A stretch of 64,000 nt of DNA from Planktothrix tepida PCC 9214 (GCF_900009145.1 NZ_LN889764.1:174528-238527); one strand, 5' to 3'. Counted from the first letter of the stretch, positions 41,783 to 51,104 are shown. Numbers and translations: made by a program. Notes: generated from the sequence alone by a model not told the origin.

Positions 41783-43609
41783 TTAAAGATTACAAGTTTT
41801 TCCATTTTCTTCTTTGTAATCTTCTGAATTTATTTTAGCAACCTGACTATAGGGTGTAATTAAAGATTGTAAACTCGCCTTAAAAATACTTCCCTTACTC
41901 ACTTGACTTTGAACTAATTTTAAATCGCCTCCCATCATTTGACAAAAATGGCGACTAATCGCTAAACCTAATCCTGTGCCGCCATATTTACTCGACGTTG
42001 AATTATCCCCTTGAATAAAGGCTTCAAAAACATATTTTTGCTGTTCTTCGGGAATCCCAATTCCTGAATCTTGAACACAAAAATTAATTCGATAATACGG
42101 TAAAGGATTATCCGATAAATCCTCATTTTCAGAATTGAAATCATTAGAGGAAGGAGTCAGAAGTTCACGATTCACTGTTAGTATAATTTCACCGTGCTGT
42201 GTAAATTTAGCCGCATTACTCAGTAAGTTTAATAAAATTTGTTTCACTTTGGTTGAATCCGCATAAATAATCGTTATAGTCGGATCATAATTCAGCGTTA
42301 AAATATTTCCATTTTGACTAACTAAAGGTTTAACAGTTGCAACAACGCTTTCAATTAATTCTTTTAAATCAAAATTTTCTAAATGAAGTTCCATGCGTCC
42401 GGCCTCAATTTTAGATAAATCTAAAATATCATTAATTAATGATAATAAATGTTTCCCGGCGGTATTGATCATATCTAAATCACTAATAAATTCCTCATGA
42501 CCTAAATCTTTCGCATCTTCACTCAGCATTTCGCTGTAGCCTAAAATAGCATTTAAAGGTGTTCTTAATTCATGACTCATATTAGCTAAAAATTGGCTTT
42601 TAGCGATGTTGGCAGATTCTGCTGAATCTTTCGCTTGTTCTAACTGCTGAGTTCGTTGATCAACTTGTTCAATTAAGTAGTTGACTGAATGAGCTAAAGA
42701 ATAGATTTCATCAATATTCGTCTGGAAAGGAACCCGAAGTTGATAATTAGACTCCTGTGCAACTTGTTCTGCCACTTGCTGGGTCACACTTAAGGGTTGA
42801 GTAATAGAACGGGTCGTTTTAATAGCTGTAATAATAGAAATTAAAACCGATAACACAGCACTAATAATAATAATTAAATTTTCTAGCTTTCGAGCTTTTT
42901 TGAGCACAAGTTCGCTCCTATCTTCTTGGATTTGAGCTTTTTTTAACCAGTCTGTCAATTGATTATTCAGCTTTTCTAAGGTTTGAATGGTTTGTTCATT
43001 AGAGAGAGAGTTCAAGGACTGATAAATCGCCTTGCTTTTAGAGTCCGGGGATAAGGTCGGTAAAATAGATTTTAAAGTTTCAATCGTTTTAATATAGGTT
43101 TTTAAACTGTTCTTATAGGTTTTAAAGAAGGATTTTATTTCTAGGGGTGTAGCCACTGACCAACTGGGTTCTTGATCAATAAACTTTTCAATTTGAACAA
43201 CAAGCTGTTCTATTTCAGCTAGATTTTGATGGATACTTTTTTGGTCATGATTCCAAGTTTTAGGGTTATCTGCTGAAGAGATTAAGTGATAACTCTGCAA
43301 TTGGATCTTGAGAACCGTTGTATTAAAGTTACTGAATAATTCTACTTGTTGATGAGCATCCGATAATTGATGATAAGTCTGTTTTTGGTAAACATCCGCC
43401 AACAATAATCCTGTAATTGAACCCATAAAACCAATAGAAATGGCTAAAAAATAGCCATAACTAATTTTTTGATAAATAAACCAGCGATGCTCTGACTGCT
43501 TCTGGTGTCGAAAAGGATTATATTTATCGATATAACCCTTTAAAGAATGCGCTCCAACTCTGTGAGTGTCTTGGTATGTTGCAGTGGATTTTAAATCTTC
43601 AGATGGCAT
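41783..43609 (-). CDS. Membrane HAMP sensor histidine kinase
   Basis: 608 residues. TM1 about 50-72, extracytoplasmic helical region about 73-242 (four-helix-bundle-like), TM2 about 243-266, HAMP about 267-320, coiled coil, HisKA with MSHELRTPLNAILGYSEML, N-box LLNLLSNAAKF, G1 DSGIGI, G2 GTGLGLAIS. The kinase core belongs to the group seen in hybrid kinases but no receiver follows. There is no adjacent response-regulator gene, so its partner is elsewhere. Confidence 0.92.
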   Translation of the reverse strand: MPSEDLKSTATYQDTHRVGAHSLKGYIDKYNPFRHQKQSEHRWFIYQKISYGYFLAISIGFMGSITGLLLADVYQKQTYHQLSDAHQQVELFSNFNTTVLKIQLQSYHLISSADNPKTWNHDQKSIHQNLAEIEQLVVQIEKFIDQEPSWSVATPLEIKSFFKTYKNSLKTYIKTIETLKSILPTLSPDSKSKAIYQSLNSLSNEQTIQTLEKLNNQLTDWLKKAQIQEDRSELVLKKARKLENLIIIISAVLSVLISIITAIKTTRSITQPLSVTQQVAEQVAQESNYQLRVPFQTNIDEIYSLAHSVNYLIEQVDQRTQQLEQAKDSAESANIAKSQFLANMSHELRTPLNAILGYSEMLSEDAKDLGHEEFISDLDMINTAGKHLLSLINDILDLSKIEAGRMELHLENFDLKELIESVVATVKPLVSQNGNILTLNYDPTITIIYADSTKVKQILLNLLSNAAKFTQHGEIILTVNRELLTPSSNDFNSENEDLSDNPLPYYRINFCVQDSGIGIPEEQQKYVFEAFIQGDNSTSSKYGGTGLGLAISRHFCQMMGGDLKLVQSQVSKGSIFKASLQSLITPYSQVAKINSEDYKEENGKTCNL

Positions 43610-43984
43610 TAGCCTATACTCCTTTTCCCTCCCAGTTACCTTTGACTAAAGAATAGTTACCTGGTTCATCTTGTCAACCTCAATCCTTAAATTGCCAAGT
43701 TTTAGAACATAATAGGGGTTGGTCAGAATACAATCTCCTTCCAGGGTATAACCCCTTAACTACAATTGTGACATGGCTGTGTTAGTGTTACTACTAATTA
43801 AATAAAAGATGTAAAAAACCCTCCAGGTTCAACTGAAGGGTTAGGAAGACAGCAAAGTCAAGAATTTCAATCGAGTTCTAAATCCGTGAAGGTTGATCTG
43901 ATCACAAAGAGATCTCTATTTTTTTGCAAACTTAACAATCACTATCTGAACGATTCACTTCAGTCGAAAAGAATACAGCCGTAA
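43610..43984. other. Intergenic region between metK and the HAMP kinase
   Basis: 375 bases holding the metK terminator (43813-43842) and, nearer 43610, the expected kinase promoter. No gene or RNA was recognised. Confidence 0.6.
43813..43842 (-). terminator. Rho-independent terminator downstream of metK
   Basis: On the minus strand, AACCCTTCAGTTGAACCTGG closing with AGGGTT forms a stem with one mismatch, followed by a run of six T. It lies about 140 bases after the metK stop. Confidence 0.75.
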
Positions 43985-45244
43985 CTAACCGACCATAGCA
44001 GTTGGTTGCAGTAAGGCTTCTTTGAGTAACTGTACTTTATCCGTCTTCTCCCAAGGTAAATCTAAGTCTGTTCGACCTAAATGACCATAGGCAGCCACAT
44101 CTTGGAAGAAACGACCGCCACGTTCTGCGGGTAATTTTTGTAAATTAAACGCTTGAATCATTCCCGCCGGACGCAATTCAAAGTTTGCTTGTACAACTTC
44201 CAACAGTTTGTTTTCATCCACCTTCGCAGTTCCAAAGGTTTCAATAAACACGCTGACGGGTCGAGCTACCCCAATTGCATAGCTTAATTGCACTTCACAC
44301 TTCTCTGCTAATCCCGCCGCCACAATATTTTTAGCCACATAACGGCAAGCATAAGCCGCACTGCGGTCTACTTTTGTGGGATCTTTACCGGAAAATGCAC
44401 CGCCACCATGACGGGAATAGCCGCCATAGGTATCCACAATAATTTTGCGACCGGTTAAACCAGAGTCCCCTTGAGGGCCACCAATCACAAATTTACCCGT
44501 TGGGTTGACTAAAAAGCGAGTTTGGTTATCAGGTTTTACCGCAATATCATCAAATACGGGTTGGACAACCGCTAACCACAAATCTTCTTTAATTTTGTTT
44601 TGTACTTCAGCCTCATCGGTAATGTCTCCAATGGTCGCTGTATGTTGGGTGGAGATTAAAATCGTATCAATGCCAACGGGACGATCATCTTCATACAGGA
44701 TAGTGACTTGGGTTTTACCATCGGGACGTAAATAAGGCAATTTGCCATTTTTCCGCACCGTTGCCAATTGTCGAGCAATTCGATGAGCTAAACTAATGGG
44801 TAATGGCATCAGTTCTGGGGTTTCATTACAAGCAAAACCAAACATAATGCCTTGATCTCCGGCACCGATCGCATCAAGTTGTTCATCACTTAACAGTTCT
44901 CTTGCTTCTTGAGCTTGGTTTACCCCTTGGGCAATATCAGGAGATTGTTTATCTAAGGCAATCAGAACAGAGCAGCTATCGGCTGAAAAACCATTGTTGG
45001 CATCAACATACCCGATCTCCGCAATTTTTTTTCGAGCTACATCAATATAGTTGATATGGGCAGTCGTCGTAATTTCACCCGTAATCAGCACTAAGCCGGT
45101 ATTGACCACTACTTCAGCAGCAACGCGGCTTTTAGGATCATGGGCTAATAAGGCATCTAAAATCGTATCGGAGATTTGATCGCAGATTTTATCGGGATGA
45201 CCTTCAGTAACGGATTCAGAAGTAAACAGGTAACGGCGAGACAA
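43985..45244 (-). CDS. metK: S-adenosylmethionine synthase
   Basis: 419-residue enzyme making SAM from methionine and ATP. Signatures: [20 protein letters not shown] at the N-terminus, [16 protein letters not shown], and [19 protein letters not shown] for phosphate and metal binding. Length is normal for the family. I looked upstream for a SAM riboswitch and saw none. The leader region 45245-45419 has no other recognisable structure. Confidence 0.97.
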   Translation of the reverse strand: MSRRYLFTSESVTEGHPDKICDQISDTILDALLAHDPKSRVAAEVVVNTGLVLITGEITTTAHINYIDVARKKIAEIGYVDANNGFSADSCSVLIALDKQSPDIAQGVNQAQEARELLSDEQLDAIGAGDQGIMFGFACNETPELMPLPISLAHRIARQLATVRKNGKLPYLRPDGKTQVTILYEDDRPVGIDTILISTQHTATIGDITDEAEVQNKIKEDLWLAVVQPVFDDIAVKPDNQTRFLVNPTGKFVIGGPQGDSGLTGRKIIVDTYGGYSRHGGGAFSGKDPTKVDRSAAYACRYVAKNIVAAGLAEKCEVQLSYAIGVARPVSVFIETFGTAKVDENKLLEVVQANFELRPAGMIQAFNLQKLPAERGGRFFQDVAAYGHLGRTDLDLPWEKTDKVQLLKEALLQPTAMVG

Positions 45245-45419
45245 TAATCTATTCCTCCTTATCTTCGAATGAGATTGATTCAGTAGAACCGGATTGACAT
45301 TACACTACTACAGCATCATCTCTTAATTCTCATTTTCACCGATCAGACGGATTATATTATAGAAAGTTGCGACGATCAGCAATTATACAGGGGTTATTCC
45401 CAATTTAACGAAAATTATG

Positions 45420-45534
45420 GGTTTAAAGCCCCGCCCTTTAGCCGAGTGGAGGGCGGATTTGGTAGCCAGATTGTCAATGTTAAAACTCAAATTGTTTTAA
45501 GAATCCCCGTCGCGATATTCGCGGAGAGTATCAA
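45420..45534 (+). mobile_element. Solitary IS200/IS605 right end with tnpB-type tail (remnant 1)
   Basis: A plus-strand tail reads GLKPRPLAEWRADLVARLSM then LKLKLF and stop (45498-45500), followed by AGAATCCCCG, a CGCGA/TCGCG hairpin (45511-45523), and GAGTATCAA ending at 45534. The 31-base stretch around GTTAAAACTCAAATTG is nearly identical at 47420-47450. The layout tail, AGAATCCC, hairpin, G(A/T)GTRTCAA matches the right end of the intact element at 1564-1602. The body of the element is missing. The TCAA overlaps the frp stop codon. Confidence 0.6.
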
Positions 45535-45860
45535 ATACGGGCAATAGCGGCTATCTTAGTCAGCTTATTTGTGTTGAGTCCATCTAGTTCATTAAGATGT
45601 AGCCAACCCTCTTTAACCAAACTGGCAAAAATAAAAATTAGTCCTGAATATTCATAATCATATTTGCCATCTATATTGTGTCTTCTAGCACTTAAAAAGT
45701 CGTGCAAACGCCAGATATCATCAATTTCTACAATCGCACTTGATTGTTTACGAACTTCGTCTATCAAAGCCTTTATTTCTCGTTGATAAGCTGTATCAAA
45801 GGCAGCTTTGGCTACTTCTTTTTCTGCCTCAGACCATTCAATTTCATTGACTTGCATCAT
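45531..45860 (-). CDS. frp: Fluorescence recovery protein
   Basis: 109 residues. FRP binds the C-terminal domain of activated orange carotenoid protein, detaches it from the phycobilisome and speeds its return to the dark form. Residues known to be important in Synechocystis FRP are present at the same numbers: W50, H53, D54 and R60 in DDIWRLHDFLSARRHNIDGK. The gene is downstream of ocp on the same strand, 361 bases away. Its stop codon TGA is formed with the TCAA end of an IS right-end remnant. Confidence 0.93.
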   Translation of the reverse strand: MMQVNEIEWSEAEKEVAKAAFDTAYQREIKALIDEVRKQSSAIVEIDDIWRLHDFLSARRHNIDGKYDYEYSGLIFIFASLVKEGWLHLNELDGLNTNKLTKIAAIARI

Positions 45861-45992
45861 TACTAAAGTTAAAAGGTTTATTAATCAGAACTTACACAAC
45901 CATAATTAGGGTTATGTTTGTTAAATCTCACCAACAGGGAAAATAAAAACTATTTATTATCTTCCCCTTTAAACCACAAGTTAAAATATACT

Positions 45993-46118
45993 AAGTAGGT
46001 AGGCAGGATTAAGCTATACCATGTAACAATATGTAAAGAAGCCTCGATCAACCATTACAGAGCGTTAGAGCGGTTTACAATCGTTTACATAGTGGCATTT
46101 TATAGAGCCTACCTACTT
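45993..46118. repeat. 126-bp foldback element between ocp and frp
   Basis: Perfect 12-bp terminal inverted repeats AAGTAGGTAGGC (45993-46004) and GCCTACCTACTT (46107-46118). Inside, ATGTAACAATATGTAAA (46021-46037) is an imperfect inverse of GGTTTACAATCGTTTACAT (46072-46090), so the whole could fold into a long interrupted hairpin. It could be a miniature transposon or a structured RNA or regulatory unit; the sequence alone does not decide. Confidence 0.6.
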
Positions 46119-46173
46119 ATTTATTAAAAATAGACCCTAAAAAAACCTACACAATCAGGGTTTTGTCTGTGTG

Positions 46174-46195
46174 GCAACGGGTTTAAACCCGTTGC
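46174..46195. terminator. 22-bp palindrome downstream of ocp
   Basis: GCAACGGGTTT followed by its exact reverse complement, beginning 26 bases after the ocp stop. It forms a strong stem; on the minus strand there is no long U-run, so termination is likely but not certain. The same sequence type is a familiar dispersed palindrome of cyanobacteria. Confidence 0.55.
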
Positions 46196-46221
46196 TATAT
46201 TAAATTAGATTCGTTTATTAA

Positions 46222-47181
46222 TTAACGAACTAAATTTAACAACTCTTTAGGTGATGCTAACAAGTCAATTGCAACAAAGAAAATTTTATTTTCAGGACTT
46301 AGCAAAAATCTCCAAGCCATATTCATGCCCACACCAGCACCAAACCAAGGAGTTTGCACTTTACCAGTTACTTTGATTTGGGTATAACCACCCTCTGCGG
46401 GTTCTGTTACGCCTCGCTCTGGAATCAACTTGAGATGATTACACTCTTCTCGGAAAAATCGAAGAACAGCATCTTTCCCCACAATGGGTTTCTGAAAAGG
46501 AGGTTGAAGCGCGCCATCGGGGGTGAATAACTCAATCAGCACCTCAAAGTCGTTGGCGTTCATGTTATTCATGTAGTTGAGAACCGTGGGATTATCAACG
46601 CCTTCGATAGTAACTTGAGTCCGTTGTGCCATATCTTTAGGAACAACCACAGGTTCAGAAACTCTCTGAAAACTATCAAGCTTACTTGTATCAAATCCCA
46701 TGTCAACAACGCAATTGCGTAAAACAGTGATTTGTTGACCTGATTCTAGTGCTTGAATTGCTTGCAGTACAGAAGTTGCATTAGCTGATAGCTTATATCC
46801 TGATGGAATTGGAGCGACAATTCCTTGAGCCATCCATTCCCCAAGCTGATACCAAAAACCTAGCTTAATGTTGGCAGTCCAACTACCGTAAGCTCGTGAA
46901 ATTGGTGTATCGGTTCGGTTTGCCAAATCACACATGACCTGTGTTTGTTCTTGGAAAGACATTTGCCGAATTTGATTCATCGTTCCTTGAGCAAACTCCA
47001 TATTAGCCGCGCCTAAAGCAGCAACGGTAATCGTTTTACCCATTTCAAGGTAAGCAAACCAGATTAATGCCAGTTGATCTTCAGCATTAAGTTGATTGAA
47101 GCGGGCGATTGTAGCTGGTACTACGTCAGCAGTTAAAGTATTTGGAAAAATCCCACGGGCTGAATCGACTGTAAATGGCAT
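46222..47181 (-). CDS. Orange carotenoid protein (OCP1 type)
   Basis: 319 residues; blue-light-activated carotenoid protein that quenches phycobilisome excitation. The N-terminal helical domain (about 1-165) and C-terminal NTF2-like domain (about 195-319) are complete. Carotenoid-contacting Y44, W110, Y203 and W290 are present (the last two are Y201 and W288 in Synechocystis, offset by 2), as are R155 and the Glu of FFREEC for the interdomain salt bridge. Presence of frp downstream fits the OCP1 group, which needs FRP for recovery. The pair is bounded on both sides by IS right-end remnants. Confidence 0.96.
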   Translation of the reverse strand: MPFTVDSARGIFPNTLTADVVPATIARFNQLNAEDQLALIWFAYLEMGKTITVAALGAANMEFAQGTMNQIRQMSFQEQTQVMCDLANRTDTPISRAYGSWTANIKLGFWYQLGEWMAQGIVAPIPSGYKLSANATSVLQAIQALESGQQITVLRNCVVDMGFDTSKLDSFQRVSEPVVVPKDMAQRTQVTIEGVDNPTVLNYMNNMNANDFEVLIELFTPDGALQPPFQKPIVGKDAVLRFFREECNHLKLIPERGVTEPAEGGYTQIKVTGKVQTPWFGAGVGMNMAWRFLLSPENKIFFVAIDLLASPKELLNLVR

Positions 47182-47337
47182 AAAGTAAATTCCAGACTAA
47201 AATTTGGACAAAAACCAATCCTGAGTTTCAAAGCAGGGGATGAACTTTAACAGAACATGATTTTAAACTTGCTCATGTTTTGACTATAGCACACAAATCT
47301 TAAAGAAAGTACAAAAATCTTTACATAAATTTTCAGA

Positions 47338-47473
47338 CAACATTACGATCTTTGCGAAAAGTATCGGCAAAATTAGGGTTAGATCCTAGTCGAGTTGGTA
47401 GAGGCGTTTTGATATCGCCGTTAAAAGTCAAATTGTTTTAAGAATCCCCGAAAGATACTCTTGGGAGTGTCAA
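47338..47473 (+). mobile_element. Solitary IS200/IS605 right end with tnpB-type tail (remnant 2)
   Basis: Plus-strand tail TLRSLRKVSAKLGLDPSRVG then RGVLISPLKVKLF and stop (47439-47441), followed by AGAATCCCCG, a TCCC...GGGA stem, and GAGTGTCAA ending at 47473. It is homologous to remnant 1 in the 31 bases before AGAATCCCCG and in the GLxP...LKxKLF tail. It overlaps the 3' end of the minus-strand HAD gene. Confidence 0.6.
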
Positions 47474-48208
47474 GCTCTTAATTTTCAATTGATCCCAATG
47501 GGAGATCACCACCGTCGCCCGATTTAGGTGTTTAGGGTGGGATTGGTTCCAACAAACCCCCACACAACCCGCAGCCCCAGCCCCGATCGCCATATCAATA
47601 TCTCCTTGAGCATCCCCCACCATTAAAGTCACAGAAGGATGCACTCCCAGGGCTTGACAGGCATTCAGGAATAAAATCGGATCGGGTTTTGTTGGGCCGT
47701 CATCGACCCCCATTTGTAATTGAATATAGGGTTCGAGTTGATGGTGTGTCACAAAACGTTGGACTTGTGCAGTCGGAGCCGCCGAAAGAATCCCTACCTT
47801 TACCCCTGCATCGGATAGGGATTTGAGAATGTCTAAACCCCCAACAAACAAAGGAGAAGGGGGAGTAGACTTGAGATAATAATCTGCATCTTCAAAAGCA
47901 CGACGGGCAATCGTTAAAGACTCTAACCACCCTCGTCCCGTTTCAGCAATATAGGCTGCTGCAGCAATTTCATTTTCTCGTCGGCTTCCCACCGCCATCA
48001 ATCCAGTAGGGTCAAGGCTATCTCCCTGAACGCCAAAAGCCATCAATAGAGGTTCCCCAATCCCCGGAATTTGAGCATCAATTAAACGCGATCGCTTTTG
48101 AGCTAAATTCCTCAAGAAATCAGTAGAATCCTCTAAGGTTCCATCTTTATCGAAGATAACGGCTTCGATATTAGAAAAAGTAACCGTCTGAACTTGAAGA
48201 GTGACCAA
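47438..48208 (-). CDS. HAD-family phosphatase (phosphoglycolate-phosphatase-like)
   Basis: 256 residues. HAD motif I FDKDGTL with nucleophile Asp, cap domain about 30-110, motif II VGILSAAPT, motif III Lys in GPTKPDP, motif IV VGDAQGDIDMA. Substrates of this group include phosphoglycolate, pyrophosphate and sugar phosphates; the substrate here is not determined. The last codons (TLPRVSFGDS) are encoded by the IS right-end remnant, so the native C-terminus ended near DQLKIKS or was replaced. It follows rpsA in the same direction after a terminator. Confidence 0.85.
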   Translation of the reverse strand: MVTLQVQTVTFSNIEAVIFDKDGTLEDSTDFLRNLAQKRSRLIDAQIPGIGEPLLMAFGVQGDSLDPTGLMAVGSRRENEIAAAAYIAETGRGWLESLTIARRAFEDADYYLKSTPPSPLFVGGLDILKSLSDAGVKVGILSAAPTAQVQRFVTHHQLEPYIQLQMGVDDGPTKPDPILFLNACQALGVHPSVTLMVGDAQGDIDMAIGAGAAGCVGVCWNQSHPKHLNRATVVISHWDQLKIKSLTLPRVSFGDS

Positions 48209-48276
48209 CCTTTAATACTCCAAAGCGAATCGGGAAAAAGCAAAAGGGAACAGAAAAAAATCTATTCCCTCTTCTT

Positions 48277-48332
48277 AAAAAAACAGGGAACAGGGAACCG
48301 GAAAAAGCTTGATTTCCTCTACCCTATTCCCT
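48277..48332 (-). terminator. Rho-independent terminator of rpsA
   Basis: On the minus strand, AGGGAATAGGG pairs with CCCTGTTCCCT across a loop and is followed by seven T. It lies just after the rpsA stop and before the HAD gene. Confidence 0.7.
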
Positions 48333-48355
48333 CTTCCTTTTTGTTCGGTTGAAAC

Positions 48356-49402
48356 TTATACTCCTTCGGCAACAGGTTCAACGTCTTCTTCGATGGCTTC
48401 TGGAATGTCATCGTCAATGGCCGATGGGATTTCATCATCAATAGCCGATGGAATATCTGCTTCATCCAGTTCTGCGGGAACTTCAATCGAGACAGTTCCT
48501 TGTTGAGCCGCCAAGAGTTTTTCCCGGAATTTGGCTGCCATTTCTTCAGCTTTCTCATACACAAGCTGAGGATTTTTAACCATTGCTCCCGGTTCGGGTT
48601 CCAGTTGTTTTGTCGAAAGGGAAATCCGACCGCGATCTGCATCTAAGTCAATAATCATGACTTTGACTTCATCATTGACATTAAAGACGCTATGAGGCGT
48701 GTCAATGTGATCGTGAGAAATTTCTGAGATGTGGAGCAGACCACTCACGCCACCAATGTCAATAAACGCCCCGTAAGGTTTAATTCCTCTAACGGTTCCT
48801 GTCACCACTTCACCCACTTCTAAGCGGTTCATCTTCCGCTCAACTAAAGCCCGACGATGGCTTAGAACGAGGCGATTGCGATCCTCATCAACCTCTAGAA
48901 ATTTTAAGGGTAATTCTTCAGCAACGAGTTCTTCTTTGGGTTTGCGTGTACTAATATGGGAGCCGGGAATAAAGCCCCGCAATCCTTCAATGCGAACTAA
49001 AGCGCCGCCTCGATTTGTGGCAAAGACTTGAGAACGGACGGTAGCATCTTCCGCTTGCAGTTGGCGGACGCGCTCCCATGCCCGCATATACTCAATGCGA
49101 CGAATGGAAAGAGTTAATTGCCCATCTTCGTTTTCATCGGTCAGAATGAAAAACTCGCGGGTTTCATTGGACTGTAATACTTCATCAGGACTTTCCACCC
49201 GATTAATTGACATTTCTTGTAGTGGAATGTATGCTGCGGTCTTAGCACCAATATCAATCAGAGCGCCCCTTGGCTCTAGACTAAAAACTGTCCCCGCCAC
49301 TACGTCACCGGGACTAAAGTGATAGTCGTATTTATCGAGTAAGGCGGCAAAATCTTCGTGGGTGAAGCCCACATCTTTTGGTTTTGTTTTCTGATTGATC
49401 AT
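48356..49402 (-). CDS. rpsA: 30S ribosomal protein S1
   Basis: 348 residues with three S1 RNA-binding domains (about 30-100, 115-180, 200-270: GDVVAGTVFSLEPRGALIDI, VRSQVFATNRGGALVRI, GEVVTGTVRGIKPYGAFIDI), the short form usual in cyanobacteria and chloroplasts, where E. coli S1 has six. The C-terminal tail is acidic with a duplicated DIPSAIDD unit. It promotes mRNA binding to the 30S subunit. Same orientation as nrdR, psbT and psbB upstream. Confidence 0.95.
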   Translation of the reverse strand: MINQKTKPKDVGFTHEDFAALLDKYDYHFSPGDVVAGTVFSLEPRGALIDIGAKTAAYIPLQEMSINRVESPDEVLQSNETREFFILTDENEDGQLTLSIRRIEYMRAWERVRQLQAEDATVRSQVFATNRGGALVRIEGLRGFIPGSHISTRKPKEELVAEELPLKFLEVDEDRNRLVLSHRRALVERKMNRLEVGEVVTGTVRGIKPYGAFIDIGGVSGLLHISEISHDHIDTPHSVFNVNDEVKVMIIDLDADRGRISLSTKQLEPEPGAMVKNPQLVYEKAEEMAAKFREKLLAAQQGTVSIEVPAELDEADIPSAIDDEIPSAIDDDIPEAIEEDVEPVAEGV

Positions 49403-50035
49403 GCGAGTTGTGTCCTAAAGTTGCTCCTATTAAATGGTTGTTTTTGCAGTTAAGAGAGGTTTTTGATCCTGGCTGATCAGCCAATTTCTAGGCGATCAAA
49501 ACTGCTGACTTGACACCCGAAGCCTCTGGACTATCTGCTAAAAACAGATAAACCGAGTATTACTGCGTCAAGTCTAGTAGCTCCTATAGAATTAAGGTCA
49601 TCAACTTGAATATACAGCCTAAACCTTTACCCTTGGGTTTCAGGTAAGCTGTGTTGATGCCTAGGGGAACAGTTGACATCCTCCACTGCCTAAAGGCGAA
49701 TGGATTCTTCACCACGCCACAAGGGTCGCTGAATGGGGTTGACGCTTCATCGATCAATGCCTAAGTGTTTAGGTCTTACGCAATCTCTACGTCCGTTTTG
49801 AGTCTCCGAATGCCCTCCGGCGACTTAAGTTTAACCTCGTTCACTAAGTTAAACTTTTTTGTTTAATTTGGTAAATGGAGTTAACTTAAATAGTATAACT
49901 GTTCAGAGCATATCTATTATGCCATAACTGATCGATTTTGGGTCATAGCTTGCCCAAAGTTTTATCCGGTTAGGGCTAGAGTTCAAGATTGATTGGGATA
50001 AATTAAAAATTATAACTCTGCTGTTGAGATGGAAC
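49403..50035. other. Long leader/intergenic region between nrdR and rpsA
   Basis: 633 bases upstream of rpsA. It contains an IS right-end remnant at 49672-49712 on the minus strand and, within 49713-49860, a minus-strand stretch that could be older element sequence. The part 49403-49670 is probably the rpsA promoter and 5' leader; no gene or known RNA was recognised. Confidence 0.5.
49672..49712 (-). mobile_element. Solitary IS200/IS605 right end (remnant 3)
   Basis: Read on the minus strand: GTGAAGAATCC, then an interrupted stem with GCC/GGC and TCCA/TGGA pairs, then GGATGTCAAC. It has the layout AGAATCC, hairpin, GTCAA of the intact element at 1564-1602. The preceding minus-strand frame ends GVVKNPFAF, comparable to YENPTPLA at the TnpB C-terminus. 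Confidence 0.5.
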
Positions 50036-50593
50036 TCAGGAGGCAGAACACAAAGAAGGGGGGGTTTCAAGCGGTGAACTCTCCCTTGGGGAACTCGGAT
50101 CTTCCTCGGTTGAAGTGGGTTCATTCCCGTTTTGAGGGTCAGTATCACTCTGAAAGTGATTCAACGCTTCGGCAAAATCTCGAATCCCTTGAAATTGTCG
50201 ATAAACGGAAGCAAACCGCACATAGGCAACTTCACTTAAAGATTTGAGTCGTTGCAAAACTAATTCTCCAATTTCCTGGGTGGGAAATTCCCGTTGGGAA
50301 CGTTGTTGCAGTTCCGCTTCAATTTCATCAATAATTGATTCTAAATCTAAAGCAGAAAGTCCTGTTTTTTCACAAGCTCGAACCATTCCCCGCAGTAATT
50401 TAGAGCGATCAAAGGATTCCCGTTTCCCATCCCGCTTCATCACCGTAATGGGAACAAATTCAATCCGTTCATAAGTCGTAAACCGATGCTGACACTGGAG
50501 ACATTCTCGTCGCCGCCGAATGCTTTTACCCGATTCAGCCGAACGCGACTCCAGTACGCGACTATTGGTATACTGGCAAACTGGACACTGCAT
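50036..50593 (-). CDS. nrdR: Transcriptional repressor NrdR
   Basis: 185 residues from the ATG at 50593 (MQCPVCQY); the open frame extends to 50653 but only this start places the zinc ribbon at the N-terminus. Zinc ribbon C3-x2-C6 ... C-x2-C in CLQCQHRF, then the ATP-cone domain (about 49-139: [20 protein letters not shown]). NrdR senses ATP/dATP and represses ribonucleotide reductase genes. The C-terminal Pro/Ser/Glu-rich tail (about 150-185) is longer than usual. Confidence 0.93.
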   Translation of the reverse strand: MQCPVCQYTNSRVLESRSAESGKSIRRRRECLQCQHRFTTYERIEFVPITVMKRDGKRESFDRSKLLRGMVRACEKTGLSALDLESIIDEIEAELQQRSQREFPTQEIGELVLQRLKSLSEVAYVRFASVYRQFQGIRDFAEALNHFQSDTDPQNGNEPTSTEEDPSSPRESSPLETPPSLCSAS

Positions 50594-50842
50594 GATTAAC
50601 GTCCTTTGAGCATAGAGTTCACCGAACAGAAGTTTTCTGATCAGTGAGTACAAAGCACGGTGGTAACGTTTGAACAGTCCAATACTCAGCCATGAGAACT
50701 TAAGGTTTTAGTTAAACAAGTGAACCCCTAGCTCCCAGAAATAAATCCAAGCTTTTCTGGGTTGGCGACGGTACAGAACGTTAAATTACCCCAAATCCTC
50801 ATCACTTAGTATTGGATCGGAAAAAAATTCTCTTATTGCCAG

Positions 50843-50938
50843 TTACTTCCCAATCCGAGGGGGTTCCCGGAATGCAATTGCAAAAAAGAGAACTCCTAAG
50901 GCCAAGGTCAAAACTAAGATGTAAGCAACACTTTCCAT
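50843..50938 (-). CDS. psbT: Photosystem II protein PsbT
   Basis: 31 residues, [20 protein letters not shown] then [11 protein letters not shown], a single transmembrane helix at the PSII dimer interface. It lies downstream of psbB on the same strand, the arrangement found in cyanobacteria and plastids. 166 bases and a hairpin separate the two genes. Confidence 0.97.
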   Translation of the reverse strand: MESVAYILVLTLALGVLFFAIAFREPPRIGK

Positions 50939-51017
50939 GTTAATGTTTCCTAAACTTATTGTTTTCTAACAGTCTACCATTGAGCGATTAAGGAAGATGG
51001 AATCCGTCTAAATAAAG

Positions 51018-51056
51018 AGAGAGTCGGAAACTTTATGAACAAAGCTCCAACTCTCT
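51018..51056 (-). terminator. Hairpin terminator or attenuator between psbB and psbT
   Basis: Arms AGAGAGT and ACTCTCT with further pairing (GGA/TCC), then TTATTTAG on the minus strand. It could end most psbB transcripts and let some continue into psbT. Confidence 0.6.
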
Positions 51057-51104
51057 AAAAATTAGGTTGACCAAAAGACCGCAAAAGCCTGAACTAGGTG
51101 TGTC

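Larger units (their letters stand above)
45861..46221. other. Intergenic region between ocp and frp
   Basis: 361 bases holding a palindromic hairpin after ocp (46174-46195) and the 126-bp foldback (45993-46118). The frp promoter must be here or within the foldback. No gene was recognised. Confidence 0.6.

Noticed and set aside
45245-45419. SAM riboswitch upstream of metK
   Set aside because: No conserved SAM-I or SAM-II core or pairing pattern was found by eye.
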